From positions 62,001 through 126,000 of the forward strand of contig NZ_FOEF01000013.1 in the NCBI RefSeq assembly GCF_900110575.1: a stretch of 64,000 nt of DNA, written 5' to 3'. The position numbers and the translations under genes are program-made. Origin of the DNA: Amycolatopsis saalfeldensis (GTDB taxonomy: Bacteria; Actinomycetota; Actinomycetes; Mycobacteriales; Pseudonocardiaceae). Within the stretch, counting starts at the first letter, position 1. The number at the start of each line of letters is the position of its first letter. Shown here one piece after another: positions 7,994 through 16,151 of the stretch. The notes beneath the pieces were generated by a model that was not told where the DNA came from, did no database searches, and was given only the letters and a program-made list of their open reading frames with translations.

Positions 7994-8446
7994 GTGACCT
8001 CGACCCTTGCGCTGTCCGACACGTTCGGCTCCGACCTCGTGCGGGGGATCGGCGCGATCCTGTTGTACGGCGTCGTCGGCCTGCTGCTGATGTTCGCCGG
8101 CTTCTACGCGATCGACTGGACCACCCCGGGCAAGCTGTCGCAGCTGGTCACGCGCGGCCTGCCGAACGCGGTGATCGTGACCGCGTCCGGGCTGCTGTCG
8201 ATGGCGTTCATCGTGGTGGTGGCGATCTTCAACTCCGCCAGCGACCTCACCGGTGGCCTGATCACCTCGCTGGTCTACGGCCTGATCGGCATCGTCGTCC
8301 AGGTGGTCGGCGTGCGGCTGCTGGAGTGGGCCACGCGGATCGACGTGGGCTCCACCATCGAGAGCGAGGAGTTCGCCCCTGCGAGCATCGTGGTGGCGGC
8401 CGCGCACCTCGGCCTCGGCCTCGTGGTCGCGGTCAGTATTTCCTGA
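7994..8446 (+). CDS. DUF350 family membrane protein
   Basis: A 150-residue integral membrane protein with four hydrophobic helices (about 18-40, 60-80, 88-110, 128-148). Short polar loops carry the DUF350 pattern (GLLLMFAGFYAIDWTTPGKL, then ITSLVYGLIGIVVQ). E. coli YjfL is the comparable protein and is also found beside a YjfC-type ligase. The GTG start at 7994 follows GGGAG. A 67-base gap separates it from the ligase gene, on the same strand. A role as membrane partner or channel of the ligase system is an inference from gene neighbourhood. Confidence 0.85.
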   Translation: MTSTLALSDTFGSDLVRGIGAILLYGVVGLLLMFAGFYAIDWTTPGKLSQLVTRGLPNAVIVTASGLLSMAFIVVVAIFNSASDLTGGLITSLVYGLIGIVVQVVGVRLLEWATRIDVGSTIESEEFAPASIVVAAAHLGLGLVVAVSIS

Positions 8447-8484
8447 GCGTGGCCGGGCGGTCCGGTTCCCACTAGCGTGGACCT

Positions 8485-9390
8485 GTGCGACTGCTCAGGA
8501 CACCGGAAGACCGGTTCACGGACCTGCCCGAGTTCCCCTACGAGCCGCAGTACACCGAGCTGGCCGATCCGCACGGCGGGCTGATCAGAGTGGGCTACGT
8601 CGAGGCGGGACCCGTCGACGGCCCGCCGGTGCTCCTCCTGCACGGCGAGCCGAGCTGGTCGTACCTGTACCGGAAGATGCTGCCGGTGCTGGCCGACGCC
8701 GGGCTGCGCGCGATCGCGCCGGACCTGGTCGGCTTCGGCCGGTCGGACAAGCCCGGTGACATCGTTGACCACAGCTACGCGCGGCACGTCGGCTGGATGC
8801 GGGCGTTCGCGTTCGACGCGCTGGACCTGCACGGCGTCACGCTCGTCGGGCAGGACTGGGGCGGGCTGATCGGCCTGCGGCTGCTGGCCGAGCACCCGGA
8901 CCGGTTCGCCGGGTTCGTCGCGGCGAACACCGGCCTGCCCACGGGGGACACGGACATGCCGGAGGTGTGGCATTCGTTCCGGCAGGCCGTGGAGAACGCG
9001 CAGGTCTTCGACACCGGCCGGTTCATCCAGTCCGGCGCCCGCACGAAGCTGACGGACGAGGTGAAGGCCGCCTACGACGCGCCGTTCCCGAACGAGATGT
9101 ACAAGGCGGGCCCGCGCGCGATGCCCGGGCTGGTGCCGACCCGTCCGGACGACCCGGCGTCGGCGGCCAACCGCGCGGCTTGGCAGAAGCTGACCGAGCT
9201 GGATGTGCCGTTCCTGTGCGCGTTTTCCGACTCGGACCCGATCACCGGCGCGATGGCGCCGATCCTGCAGCGCGCCATGCCGGGCGCCGCGGGGCTGGCG
9301 CATCCGACGATTGCCGGGGCCGGGCACTTCCTGCAGGAGGACGCGGGGGAGGAGCTGGCTGCGCACGTGGCTCGGTTCGTGCGGCGGTGA
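8485..9390 (+). CDS. Haloalkane-dehalogenase-like alpha/beta hydrolase
   Basis: A 301-residue alpha/beta hydrolase close to haloalkane dehalogenase subfamily I, cytosolic. Visible catalytic features are the nucleophile Asp124 in VGQDWGG, the neighbouring halide-binding Trp125, Glu55 in HGEPSWSY (oxyanion region), Asp251 in DSDPIT and the base His281 in GAGHFLQ. A helical cap lies at about 150-225. The family hydrolyses carbon-halogen bonds to alcohols, but many members have no known natural substrate. The GTG start at 8485 lies about 38 bases after the DUF350 stop; functional linkage to that operon is doubtful. Confidence 0.88.
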   Translation: MRLLRTPEDRFTDLPEFPYEPQYTELADPHGGLIRVGYVEAGPVDGPPVLLLHGEPSWSYLYRKMLPVLADAGLRAIAPDLVGFGRSDKPGDIVDHSYARHVGWMRAFAFDALDLHGVTLVGQDWGGLIGLRLLAEHPDRFAGFVAANTGLPTGDTDMPEVWHSFRQAVENAQVFDTGRFIQSGARTKLTDEVKAAYDAPFPNEMYKAGPRAMPGLVPTRPDDPASAANRAAWQKLTELDVPFLCAFSDSDPITGAMAPILQRAMPGAAGLAHPTIAGAGHFLQEDAGEELAAHVARFVRR

Positions 9391-9391
9391 G

Positions 9392-9886
9392 TTAGTGGCG
9401 CTCGGCGAGCCGCTTGAAGTTCAGCAGCTGCCGCCGCGCCATGACCAGATCGCCGACCGAGATGACGAGTGCCGCCCCACTGCTGGTGCGCGCGGCGACC
9501 TTGAGCAGCAGACGGGTCGTGCCGTGCTCCTGCGGCACGAGGACGTACGACATGAAGACACCGGCGATCCTGCCCGTCAGCTGTTTGCCCGGCTCCACCG
9601 AGACGATCCGCCCCAGCCGACGCCCGGCCGCGGTGGTGAACCGCTCCCCTGCCTGCGGCTCGGGAAGCCTCAGCAGCGCGCGGGGCGAGCGGCGGCCGAG
9701 GTTGTCGATCCAGTCGTAGGAATACGGGGCGAGCCGCACCTGCGTGACCCACGGCCAGACTGCTTCGGCCGGCGCCCGGACATCCACGCCGCGCCACGCC
9801 TGCAGCGTGGGCGAGGTGACGAAGTCGTCGCATGGGTAGGCGCGCGCGACCTCGCTATCGCTGACACCCCAACGGTCACCGATCAT
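9392..9886 (-). CDS. SRPBCC family protein (polyketide cyclase/dehydrase-like)
   Basis: A 164-residue protein with the START/SRPBCC pattern: an early 'AWRGVDVRAPAEAVWPWV' segment (strand 1 and the helix after it), then 'GRRLGRIVSVEPGKQL' and 'TRLLLKVAAR' strands, and a long C-terminal helix. Such proteins bind small hydrophobic ligands; the ligand here is unknown. ATG at 9886 with GGAGGA just upstream is preferred to the longer open frame reaching 10099, which would add a Pro/Arg-rich region read from a repeat. It ends tail to tail with the dehalogenase-like gene. Confidence 0.75.
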   Translation of the reverse strand: MIGDRWGVSDSEVARAYPCDDFVTSPTLQAWRGVDVRAPAEAVWPWVTQVRLAPYSYDWIDNLGRRSPRALLRLPEPQAGERFTTAAGRRLGRIVSVEPGKQLTGRIAGVFMSYVLVPQEHGTTRLLLKVAARTSSGAALVISVGDLVMARRQLLNFKRLAERH

Positions 9887-9989
9887 CGATCCTCCGCCTG
9901 CGGCTCGGGGACGTTGTTCGCGGTGGTGGGTGGCTCTTGGTGCTGAGCAGCCCCCGTTTTCCACGTTACCGGGGCGGGACAGTGGCACT

Positions 9990-10089
9990 GGGGTTTGGCG
10001 CTGCGGCGCTGGATCGGCACAGCTGCGCCGGGGTTGGGATACCGGCGCCGGGGTTGGCGCAGCGGCGTCGGGTCGGGACAGCTGCGCGG
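9990..10089. repeat. Imperfect 60-base tandem repeat
   Basis: Two copies of a segment starting GGGGTTTGGCGC and GGGGTTGGCGC (9990 and 10050) both continue through GCGGCG, T[CG]GG and ACAGCTGCGC. The 60-base spacing and roughly 85 percent agreement over 40 bases were judged by eye. No gene covers it. It lies between the SRPBCC start and the aminotransferase stop and may be a transcript-end region. Confidence 0.45.
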
Positions 10090-10121
10090 GGCTGGCCAAG
10101 GGCGCCCCGTTAGGGCCGGGG

Positions 10122-11414
10122 TCAGGTGAGGGCGGCGTGGGTGGCGGCCAGTGCGTCGACCAGGATGTCGAGGCCTTCCTGGGCTTCGGCTTCGGTGAGG
10201 GTCATCGGGGGGCCGATGCGCAGGACGTTGCCGTGCAGGCCGCCCTTGCCGATGAGGAGGCCGCGGTTGCGGGTTTCCTCCAGCATTCGCGCCGCGGCGC
10301 GCACGCTGGGGGTGGTGGTGCCTGGCTCGACCAGTTCGACGCCGATCATCAGGCCCTTGCCGCGGACCTCGCCGACTACCGGGTTCGCCACGGCGCGCAG
10401 GCCGGACAGCAGCTGGTTGCCGCGGGCCGTGCAGTTGGCCTGGAGGTCGTGGTCGCTGATGTAGTCGAGTACCGCGGTCGCGCCCACCATCGAGACCGGG
10501 TTGCCGCCGAAGGTCGAGAACGATTGGGCCTGGAAGCAGTCCAGCACGGCGGCGCGGCCCACCACGCCGCCGATCGCGAGGCCGTTGCCGAGGCCCTTGG
10601 CGAACGTCATCATGTCCGGCACCACGTCGTGCGCCTGGATGCCCCAGAAGTGCTCGCCGGTGCGACCCCAGCCGGTCTGGACCTCGTCGGAGACGAAGAG
10701 GATTCCGTACGCGTCAAGCACTTCCTTCATGGCCTTGAACAGTCCGTCCGGGGGCAGGCTGAACCCGCCGACGCCCTGGATCGGCTCGGCGATCAGGCAC
10801 GCGACGTCACCCGAGGTGGCGATCTGCAGAACATCGACGAGATCGGCCACGCACGCGTCGATGTAGGCGGAATCGGAGAGATCCCTGAACGGGCTGCGGT
10901 AGCGGTAGCCGCCGTGCACGTAGTTCACCTTGACCGGGCTCAACGCCGAAGCCGACCAGCCCCGGTTGCCGGTGATCGCGACGGTGCCGAACGAACGGCC
11001 GTGATACGAGTTGCGCAGCGCCAGCACCTGGTTGCTGCGGCGGTACTGCGTGGCCAGCATCAGCGCGGTGTCGTTGGCCTCGCTGCCGGTGCTGGTGAAG
11101 AACACCTTCGCGTCGGGGATGCCCGAGAGCTTCGCGATCCGCTCGGCCAGCTCCACCTGCGAGCGGATCAGGTACAGCGTGGACGTGTGCAGCACGCCGG
11201 TGTCGAGCTGCTTGCGCACGGCGTCACCGATTTCGGCGACGTCGTAGCCGATCGAATTAGTCAGCACGCCGGCGAAGAAGTCGAGGTAGGTGCGGCCGTT
11301 GGAGTCGGTTATCCGGCGGTCCTGCGCGTGCACGATCTCGAGCGGCTCTTCGTACAGCAGCGACATCCACGACGGCAGTACCGCCTGGTGGCGCGCGAGC
11401 AGGTCGTCGGTCAT
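10122..11414 (-). CDS. Class III PLP-dependent aminotransferase
   Basis: A 430-residue omega-aminotransferase, probably cytosolic. The PLP site is clear: TSTGSEANDTAL for phosphate binding, SYHGR, EPIQGVGG, the pyridine-contacting Asp in VSDEVQTGWGRTG and the Schiff-base Lys in FAKGLGNG. It resembles alanine-glyoxylate 2 / beta-alanine-pyruvate aminotransferases, used in reductive pyrimidine or beta-amino-acid breakdown. No pyrimidine-catabolic genes are visible here, so the substrate stays open. ATG at 11414 is divergent from serS across 155 bases. Confidence 0.9.
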   Translation of the reverse strand: MTDDLLARHQAVLPSWMSLLYEEPLEIVHAQDRRITDSNGRTYLDFFAGVLTNSIGYDVAEIGDAVRKQLDTGVLHTSTLYLIRSQVELAERIAKLSGIPDAKVFFTSTGSEANDTALMLATQYRRSNQVLALRNSYHGRSFGTVAITGNRGWSASALSPVKVNYVHGGYRYRSPFRDLSDSAYIDACVADLVDVLQIATSGDVACLIAEPIQGVGGFSLPPDGLFKAMKEVLDAYGILFVSDEVQTGWGRTGEHFWGIQAHDVVPDMMTFAKGLGNGLAIGGVVGRAAVLDCFQAQSFSTFGGNPVSMVGATAVLDYISDHDLQANCTARGNQLLSGLRAVANPVVGEVRGKGLMIGVELVEPGTTTPSVRAAARMLEETRNRGLLIGKGGLHGNVLRIGPPMTLTEAEAQEGLDILVDALAATHAALT

Positions 11415-11569
11415 GTCGTTCTCTCCGTCCGTTTCGGCCTGTGGCGAGTATGGGGAGCCGGGGAAACGGGCGACAACGATCAGACTGTCGGCTTGTGCCG
11501 AGGCACCCGCACAGTCTGTACGGGAAACTGCGTCGAAGGCCCAGCTGGCCTGCGACTACCCTCATCCCC

Positions 11570-12841
11570 GTGATTGATCCCAGGACTCTGCGTGAAGACC
11601 CGGAAGGCGTGCGCGCGTCGCAGCGTGCCCGTGGTGAGGACGAAGGGGTGGTCGACAAGCTGCTCGGCTTCGACTCCCGGCGCCGCTCCGCGATCGCGAG
11701 CGCCGACAAGCTGCGGGCCGAGCAGAAGTCCGTGAGCAAGCTCGTGCCGAAGGCGCCGCCGGAGGAGAAGGCCGAGCTGCTGACCCGCGCGAAGGAGCTT
11801 TCGGCCCAGGTGAAGGCCGCCGAGGTCGAGCAGAACGAGGCGTCGGAGGAGTTCGACCAGCTCTTCCGCACCGTGGCGAACCTGGTGCACCCGGACGCGC
11901 CGATCGGCGGCGAGGACGACTTCACCGTGCTGAAGACCGTCGGCGAGCCGCGGAAGTTCGACTTCACCCCGCTGGACCACCTCGAGCTGATGGAGGGGCT
12001 CGGCGCGGTCGACATGGAGCGCGGCGCGAAGGTGTCGGGCTCGCGGTTCTACTTCCTCTCGGGCGTCGGCGCGCAGCTGCAGCTCGGGCTGCTGAACATG
12101 GCCATCGCGCAGGCGCTGGAAAACGGCTTCACGCCGATGATCACGCCCTCGCTGGTGCGCCCGGAGATCATGGCCGGCACCGGTTTCCTCGGCGCGCACG
12201 CGTCGGAGGTCTACCGCCTGCGCGACGACGACCTGTACCTCGTGGGCACGTCGGAGGTCCCGCTCGCGGGCTTCCACTCCGACGAGATCCTCGACCTCGG
12301 CGACGGCGCGCGCCGCTACGCCGGCTGGTCGTCCTGCTACCGGCGCGAGGCCGGCTCGTACGGCAAGGACACCCGCGGCATCATCCGCGTGCACCAGTTC
12401 GACAAGGTGGAGATGTTCGTCTACACCAAGCCGGAGGACGCGGAGGCCGAGCACGCCCGGCTGCTCGGCTGGGAGGAGCAGATGCTGGCCAAGATCGACG
12501 TCCCGTACCGGGTCATCGACACGGCCACCGGCGACCTCGGCACGTCGGCCCACCGCAAGTTCGACTGCGAGGCCTGGGTCCCGACGCAGGAGACCTACCG
12601 CGAGCTGACGTCCACCTCGAACTGCACCACGTTCCAGGCCCGCCGCCTCTCCGTCCGCTACCGCGGCGAGAACGGCAAGCCCCAGATCGCGGCGACGCTG
12701 AACGGCACCCTCGCGACCACCCGCTGGATCGTGGCGATCATGGAGAACCACCAGCAGCCCGACGGTTCCGTGCTGGTGCCCGAGGCGCTGCGCCCGTTCG
12801 TCGGCGGGCGTGAGGTGCTGGAGCCGGTCAAGAAGCGCTGA
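11570..12841 (+). CDS. serS: Seryl-tRNA synthetase
   Basis: Charges tRNA-Ser with serine in the cytosol. The 423-residue protein has the N-terminal coiled-coil tRNA arm (about 1-110, with long Lys/Glu/Ala helices such as KAEL...VKAAEVEQNEA). A class II catalytic core follows: TSEVPLAG for serine binding, motif 2 in YRREAGSYGKDTRG with RVHQFDKVEMF, and motif 3 in GTLATTRWIVAIMEN. Length matches bacterial SerRS. The GTG at 11570 (IDPRTLREDPE follows) is the conserved start; the longer frame to 11441 has no family support. Essential housekeeping gene. Confidence 0.97.
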   Translation: MIDPRTLREDPEGVRASQRARGEDEGVVDKLLGFDSRRRSAIASADKLRAEQKSVSKLVPKAPPEEKAELLTRAKELSAQVKAAEVEQNEASEEFDQLFRTVANLVHPDAPIGGEDDFTVLKTVGEPRKFDFTPLDHLELMEGLGAVDMERGAKVSGSRFYFLSGVGAQLQLGLLNMAIAQALENGFTPMITPSLVRPEIMAGTGFLGAHASEVYRLRDDDLYLVGTSEVPLAGFHSDEILDLGDGARRYAGWSSCYRREAGSYGKDTRGIIRVHQFDKVEMFVYTKPEDAEAEHARLLGWEEQMLAKIDVPYRVIDTATGDLGTSAHRKFDCEAWVPTQETYRELTSTSNCTTFQARRLSVRYRGENGKPQIAATLNGTLATTRWIVAIMENHQQPDGSVLVPEALRPFVGGREVLEPVKKR

Positions 12842-12854
12842 CTCGCTTGTGGCT

Positions 12855-13409
12855 CTAGCCGAGCGCGCGGCGAAGGGCGGCCGCGCGCTCGGCATCGTGG
12901 TGGCCGGCGACGGTCAGGTAGTGCCGGAGCAGGACCTGCCGAGACCGCCCGCCGGCGATTGCCGAACGGGCGTGCACCTCGTAGAGCCACGCCAGGCCGA
13001 TCACCTGCGCGCTGTCGGGTGCCGATGGGCTCGTCGACTCGTTGGCCTGACCGAAGACGAGCCGGAAGCCGGTTTCGGTGGCGCGGAACAGATCGCGTGG
13101 CCAGAAGGAGAGATCGACCTGCAACGCCGAGTCGAGCAGGAAGACCCGGTAGCGAACGCCTTCGTTCGAGATCACGTCGAGAGTGTCGGCGACGCCGAAC
13201 TGGTCGTCGAGCGAGCGAGTCCACCGCGCGACGACCGAGGGCTCGTCCGCATCGTCGGCGAGTTGGAGGACGAGATCGATGTCCGACCACCGGTCCTCGA
13301 CGCCGCGAGCGGCCGAGCCGACCAGGGCGGCACCGACGATGTCCGCGTCCCGGCGGGCCGCGGCGATCAGCTCGGCACGGACCTGAGTGCGTTCGGCGAT
13401 CTCGAACAT
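12855..13409 (-). CDS. Nucleotidyltransferase-domain protein
   Basis: A 184-residue protein with a minimal polymerase-beta-like nucleotidyltransferase fold: GSAARG (residues 31-36), then WSDIDLVL with the two metal-binding Asp residues, and a third acid in LQVDLSFWP. A helical C-terminal part follows. It may transfer AMP to a small molecule or to a protein; no partner (such as a HEPN toxin) lies next to it. ATG at 13409 has a strong GAGGAGG site. A perfect 21-base inverted repeat sits just upstream (separate entry) and probably regulates it. Confidence 0.82.
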   Translation of the reverse strand: MFEIAERTQVRAELIAAARRDADIVGAALVGSAARGVEDRWSDIDLVLQLADDADEPSVVARWTRSLDDQFGVADTLDVISNEGVRYRVFLLDSALQVDLSFWPRDLFRATETGFRLVFGQANESTSPSAPDSAQVIGLAWLYEVHARSAIAGGRSRQVLLRHYLTVAGHHDAERAAALRRALG

Positions 13410-13423
13410 CAGGCCTCCTCTTG

Positions 13424-13467
13424 GCCTCGGACATCAGCGGTATAACTATACCGCTGATGTCCGAGGC
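13424..13467. promoter_or_regulatory. Perfect 21-base inverted repeat upstream of the nucleotidyltransferase gene
   Basis: Arms 13424-13444 and 13447-13467 are exact reverse complements around a 2-base centre. The AT-rich core GGTATA-AC-TATACC is unusual in this GC-rich DNA and reads TATAGT on the minus strand, like a -10 element. It lies 15 bases before the nucleotidyltransferase start and 8 bases after the TAP-hydrolase stop (transcription order on the minus strand). It could be an operator overlapping a promoter, a terminator, or both. The almost absent loop favours a protein-binding site over a simple terminator. Confidence 0.6.
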
Positions 13468-13474
13468 GCTGTGC

Positions 13475-14959
13475 CTACTCGGCCGCGCAGAACTCGTCGT
13501 GGGCCGGCAGCCGGCCGTTGGCGAGGTAGCCGGTCACGGCGTCACTGGCGCAGGTGTTGGCCTGCCCGACCAGATAGACGCCGTGCCCGCCGCCGTCGAC
13601 GGTGACCATGCGGGCCCGGTTGCCGAAGGCCGCGCGGGTCTTCAGCGCCCCGGCCAGCGGGGTGGCCGGATCGCGCAGGTTCTGCATCATCAGCACGTTC
13701 GACGGGCCGTCGCCGGTGATCCGCACCTTCGGCTCGACCGGCTTCGACGGCCAGTAGGCGCACGGCCCGACGTTGGACCCGGCCGCGCCGAACATCGGGT
13801 AGCGCGCCCGGTCGACGGCGACGTTGAGCTGGTAGCCGGGCAACGACGTCGGCCAGCTGGAATCACCGCAGGTCACGTAGAAAAAGCTGGAAATGGTGTT
13901 GTTGTTGTCCGCGGCCGGCGCGTCGTTCGACTGCTTCGCCGCCGCCGCCGGTGGCTGGCTCGGATCGACCCCCACCAGGAAGTTCACCATCTTGGGGAAG
14001 GCCTTGTTGTTGTACAGCAGGCTGAAGCTGACCAATCGGAAGGCCGCCCCGTCCAGCCCGGGCACCGGATGGCGGTCGTACAGGTCCGCCAGCTGGTTGA
14101 ACTTCGCGGTCACCTGGGCCGGCGTGGTGCCGAGCGGGTGGCCGGGCTGCGCGGCGGCGTACTCGGCGAAGTCGGGGAACCGCTCCTGGAAACCGGGGCC
14201 CCACAGGCGCATGGCGTCGTAGTCCAGGCCGCCCGGGCCGAGGCTGCTGTCCAGGATGATCCGGTCGCTGCGCTGGGGGAACAGCGTGGTGTAGACCGCG
14301 CCCAGGTAGGTGCCGTAGGAGTAGCCGTCGTAGGAGATCTTCGGCTCGCCCAGCGCCTCGCGGATCTGGTCCATGTCGCGCGCGGTGTTCGCCGTCGTCA
14401 CGTACGGGAGCATCCAGGCCGAGGACGAGGTCGCGCACTGCCGCGCGACGGCCTTGGCCGCTTCGGACTGCTTGACGACGTCCGCCGCATCGCGCGCGTA
14501 CGGCGGGATGTTCCCCCTTACCTGCTGCTCCTGGGTCAGGTCGCAGGTCACCGGGGTGCTGTGGCCGACCCCGCGCGGGTCGAACCCGATGATGTCGTAC
14601 GAGTCGAGCACGCTCTGCGGCAGCTTCGCGCCGCCGCCCGGGCCGTCGCGCAGGTCGGCGGGCCAGCGCAGCCCGGTCTCGCCCGGCCCGCCCTGGTTGA
14701 CCAGCAGCACGCCTCGGCGTTTCGCCGGATTCTGGCTCGCCAAACGGGAAATCGCGACCTCGATCTTCCGTCCGTCCGGCCGGCGGTAGTCGAGCGGAAC
14801 CTCGATGGTCGAGCACTGCAGACCGGGTTTGGTGACATCGGCGGGGCACGCGCCCCACTGCACCGACGCCCCGGACGCTGCCGTGGCGGCGTCGGCCACA
14901 CCGGCCGTGGCCGACACCACCGCCATCGCCGCGAGCGCCATGGACAGAACTGTTCGCAA
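13475..14959 (-). CDS. Secreted TAP-like alpha/beta hydrolase (tripeptidyl aminopeptidase family)
   Basis: A 494-residue exported S33-type peptidase. An N-terminal signal peptide (VLSMALAAMAVVSATAGVADA) is followed by the alpha/beta core: LLVNQGGPG (oxyanion), GFDPRGVGHS, and the nucleophile Ser in GYSYGTYLG. The TAP C-terminal domain carries the Asp (NLRDPATP) and His (DGGGHGVY). Related Streptomyces enzymes remove tripeptides from secreted proteins. The TTG start at 14959 follows GGAGGAG; an ATG six codons later is possible, and the longer frame to 15028 has no ribosome site. Two clustered Cys pairs fit an extracellular protein. Confidence 0.88.
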   Translation of the reverse strand: MRTVLSMALAAMAVVSATAGVADAATAASGASVQWGACPADVTKPGLQCSTIEVPLDYRRPDGRKIEVAISRLASQNPAKRRGVLLVNQGGPGETGLRWPADLRDGPGGGAKLPQSVLDSYDIIGFDPRGVGHSTPVTCDLTQEQQVRGNIPPYARDAADVVKQSEAAKAVARQCATSSSAWMLPYVTTANTARDMDQIREALGEPKISYDGYSYGTYLGAVYTTLFPQRSDRIILDSSLGPGGLDYDAMRLWGPGFQERFPDFAEYAAAQPGHPLGTTPAQVTAKFNQLADLYDRHPVPGLDGAAFRLVSFSLLYNNKAFPKMVNFLVGVDPSQPPAAAAKQSNDAPAADNNNTISSFFYVTCGDSSWPTSLPGYQLNVAVDRARYPMFGAAGSNVGPCAYWPSKPVEPKVRITGDGPSNVLMMQNLRDPATPLAGALKTRAAFGNRARMVTVDGGGHGVYLVGQANTCASDAVTGYLANGRLPAHDEFCAAE

Positions 14960-15125
14960 GGGAATCTCCTCCTCGGATCCGGGCCTGGCTCCACCAGACC
15001 ACTGCGGAACCGGGCCGTCCCGTGCCATCTGTCACGGGACGTGATCCGCGGCGGCGGTTTCCGCTGATGAGCCGGTGCGCCGCCGTTCGGCCCAGTAGGG
15101 TGCGGGCCGAACGGGAGGAACGCCG

Positions 15126-16136
15126 ATGGGGTTCAGGGGAGTCCGCGCGGGGTTGACGGTCACGGCCGCGGCCGTGCTGCTCGCGGGGTGCACGGTGACG
15201 GTCGGGGGCACGGCCGCGCCGTTGCCGGGGCAGGGGCCGGTGAAGCAGGTCGTCGACCCGTGCAAGGTGCTGGACGCCCAGCAGCTCGACGCGCTCGGCT
15301 ACCAGGCGTCCGGCCACGGCGTGCCCGCCAGCGAGGCGCAGCGTGCGCCCGCGATGTGCTTGTGGCACACCAAGGACGACGTTTCGCCCCCGGTGATCCT
15401 GAACGTCGGCTGGGCCGTCGACCAGACCCTCGACAACTACCTGCAGGGCGCCGTGGTCAAGGCCCCGCCGGTGAAGCTGGGCGGGCTCGACTGGACGCGG
15501 TACGGCTCGTTCATCCCCGGCAGCTGCGACCTGTACACCACGCTCGGCGCGAAGTCGTTCGCCTTCGTGAGCGTCTCGTTCCAGGACGAGGACAAGGCCT
15601 GCGAACTGGCGAAGCTCGCGATCCCCCAGGTCGCCGCGCGCCTTCCGGGCGGGCAGCCGGCCCCGCCGATCAGCTCGGCGGGACCGTCGACGCCGGCCGC
15701 GCCGAGTGGGCCGCTCGCGACGCTCGACCCGTGCACCCTGCTCAAGCCCGAGCAGGCCGCGCAGCTGAACATGGAGACGACGGGCCAGAAGAGCACCTCC
15801 GACAGCCCCACGCCCAACGTCACGTACTGCCTCTGGAAGGACACCGACGGGGACCGCGGCCAGAAGGCGTTCGAGGTCTGGCTCGGCCCGGACGTGCCCG
15901 TGTCGAAGTGGATCGGCATGGACGTGCCGCCCGTCGAGCAGGTCGACGCCGGCGGTCGCAAGTGGTCGGTCTTCGCCAACTTCAACGACTCCGGCGGCGT
16001 GAACTGCGCTGCCGGGCTGGCGCTGTCGGGCACCTCGTCGGTCGAGATCGTCAGCGGTTACCTGGACGATCCGAACAAGTCCTGCGACGCCGTCAAGGCG
16101 GGCATTCCGCTGGTCACCGCGAACCTGCCCGCCTGA
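15126..16136 (+). CDS. DUF3558 lipoprotein with two tandem domains
   Basis: A 336-residue lipoprotein (lipobox VLLAGC, Cys22). It carries two copies of the DUF3558-type unit: residues about 42-172 (DPCKVLDAQQLDALGY ... CLWHTK ... GSCDLYTTL ... CELAK) and about 198-335 (DPCTLLKPEQAAQLNM ... CLWKDTD ... NCAAGLAL ... CDAVKAG). A Pro/Ser linker joins them. Most DUF3558 lipoproteins have one unit, so this is an internal duplication. The repeated four-Cys pattern suggests two disulphides per unit. ATG at 15126 follows GGAGGAACGCC. The function of the family is unknown. Confidence 0.85.
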   Translation: MGFRGVRAGLTVTAAAVLLAGCTVTVGGTAAPLPGQGPVKQVVDPCKVLDAQQLDALGYQASGHGVPASEAQRAPAMCLWHTKDDVSPPVILNVGWAVDQTLDNYLQGAVVKAPPVKLGGLDWTRYGSFIPGSCDLYTTLGAKSFAFVSVSFQDEDKACELAKLAIPQVAARLPGGQPAPPISSAGPSTPAAPSGPLATLDPCTLLKPEQAAQLNMETTGQKSTSDSPTPNVTYCLWKDTDGDRGQKAFEVWLGPDVPVSKWIGMDVPPVEQVDAGGRKWSVFANFNDSGGVNCAAGLALSGTSSVEIVSGYLDDPNKSCDAVKAGIPLVTANLPA

Positions 16137-16151
16137 GACGTCCGGCCGGGC

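Noticed and set aside
6046..8022. Long minus-strand extension making a 982-codon frame upstream of the septum-formation gene
   Set aside because: The extension lies opposite three well-supported plus-strand genes, has no family similarity and follows from GC-rich third positions.
12855..13409. Toxin-antitoxin pair around the nucleotidyltransferase
   Set aside because: No small partner frame (HEPN or antitoxin-like) adjoins; the neighbours are serS and a peptidase gene.
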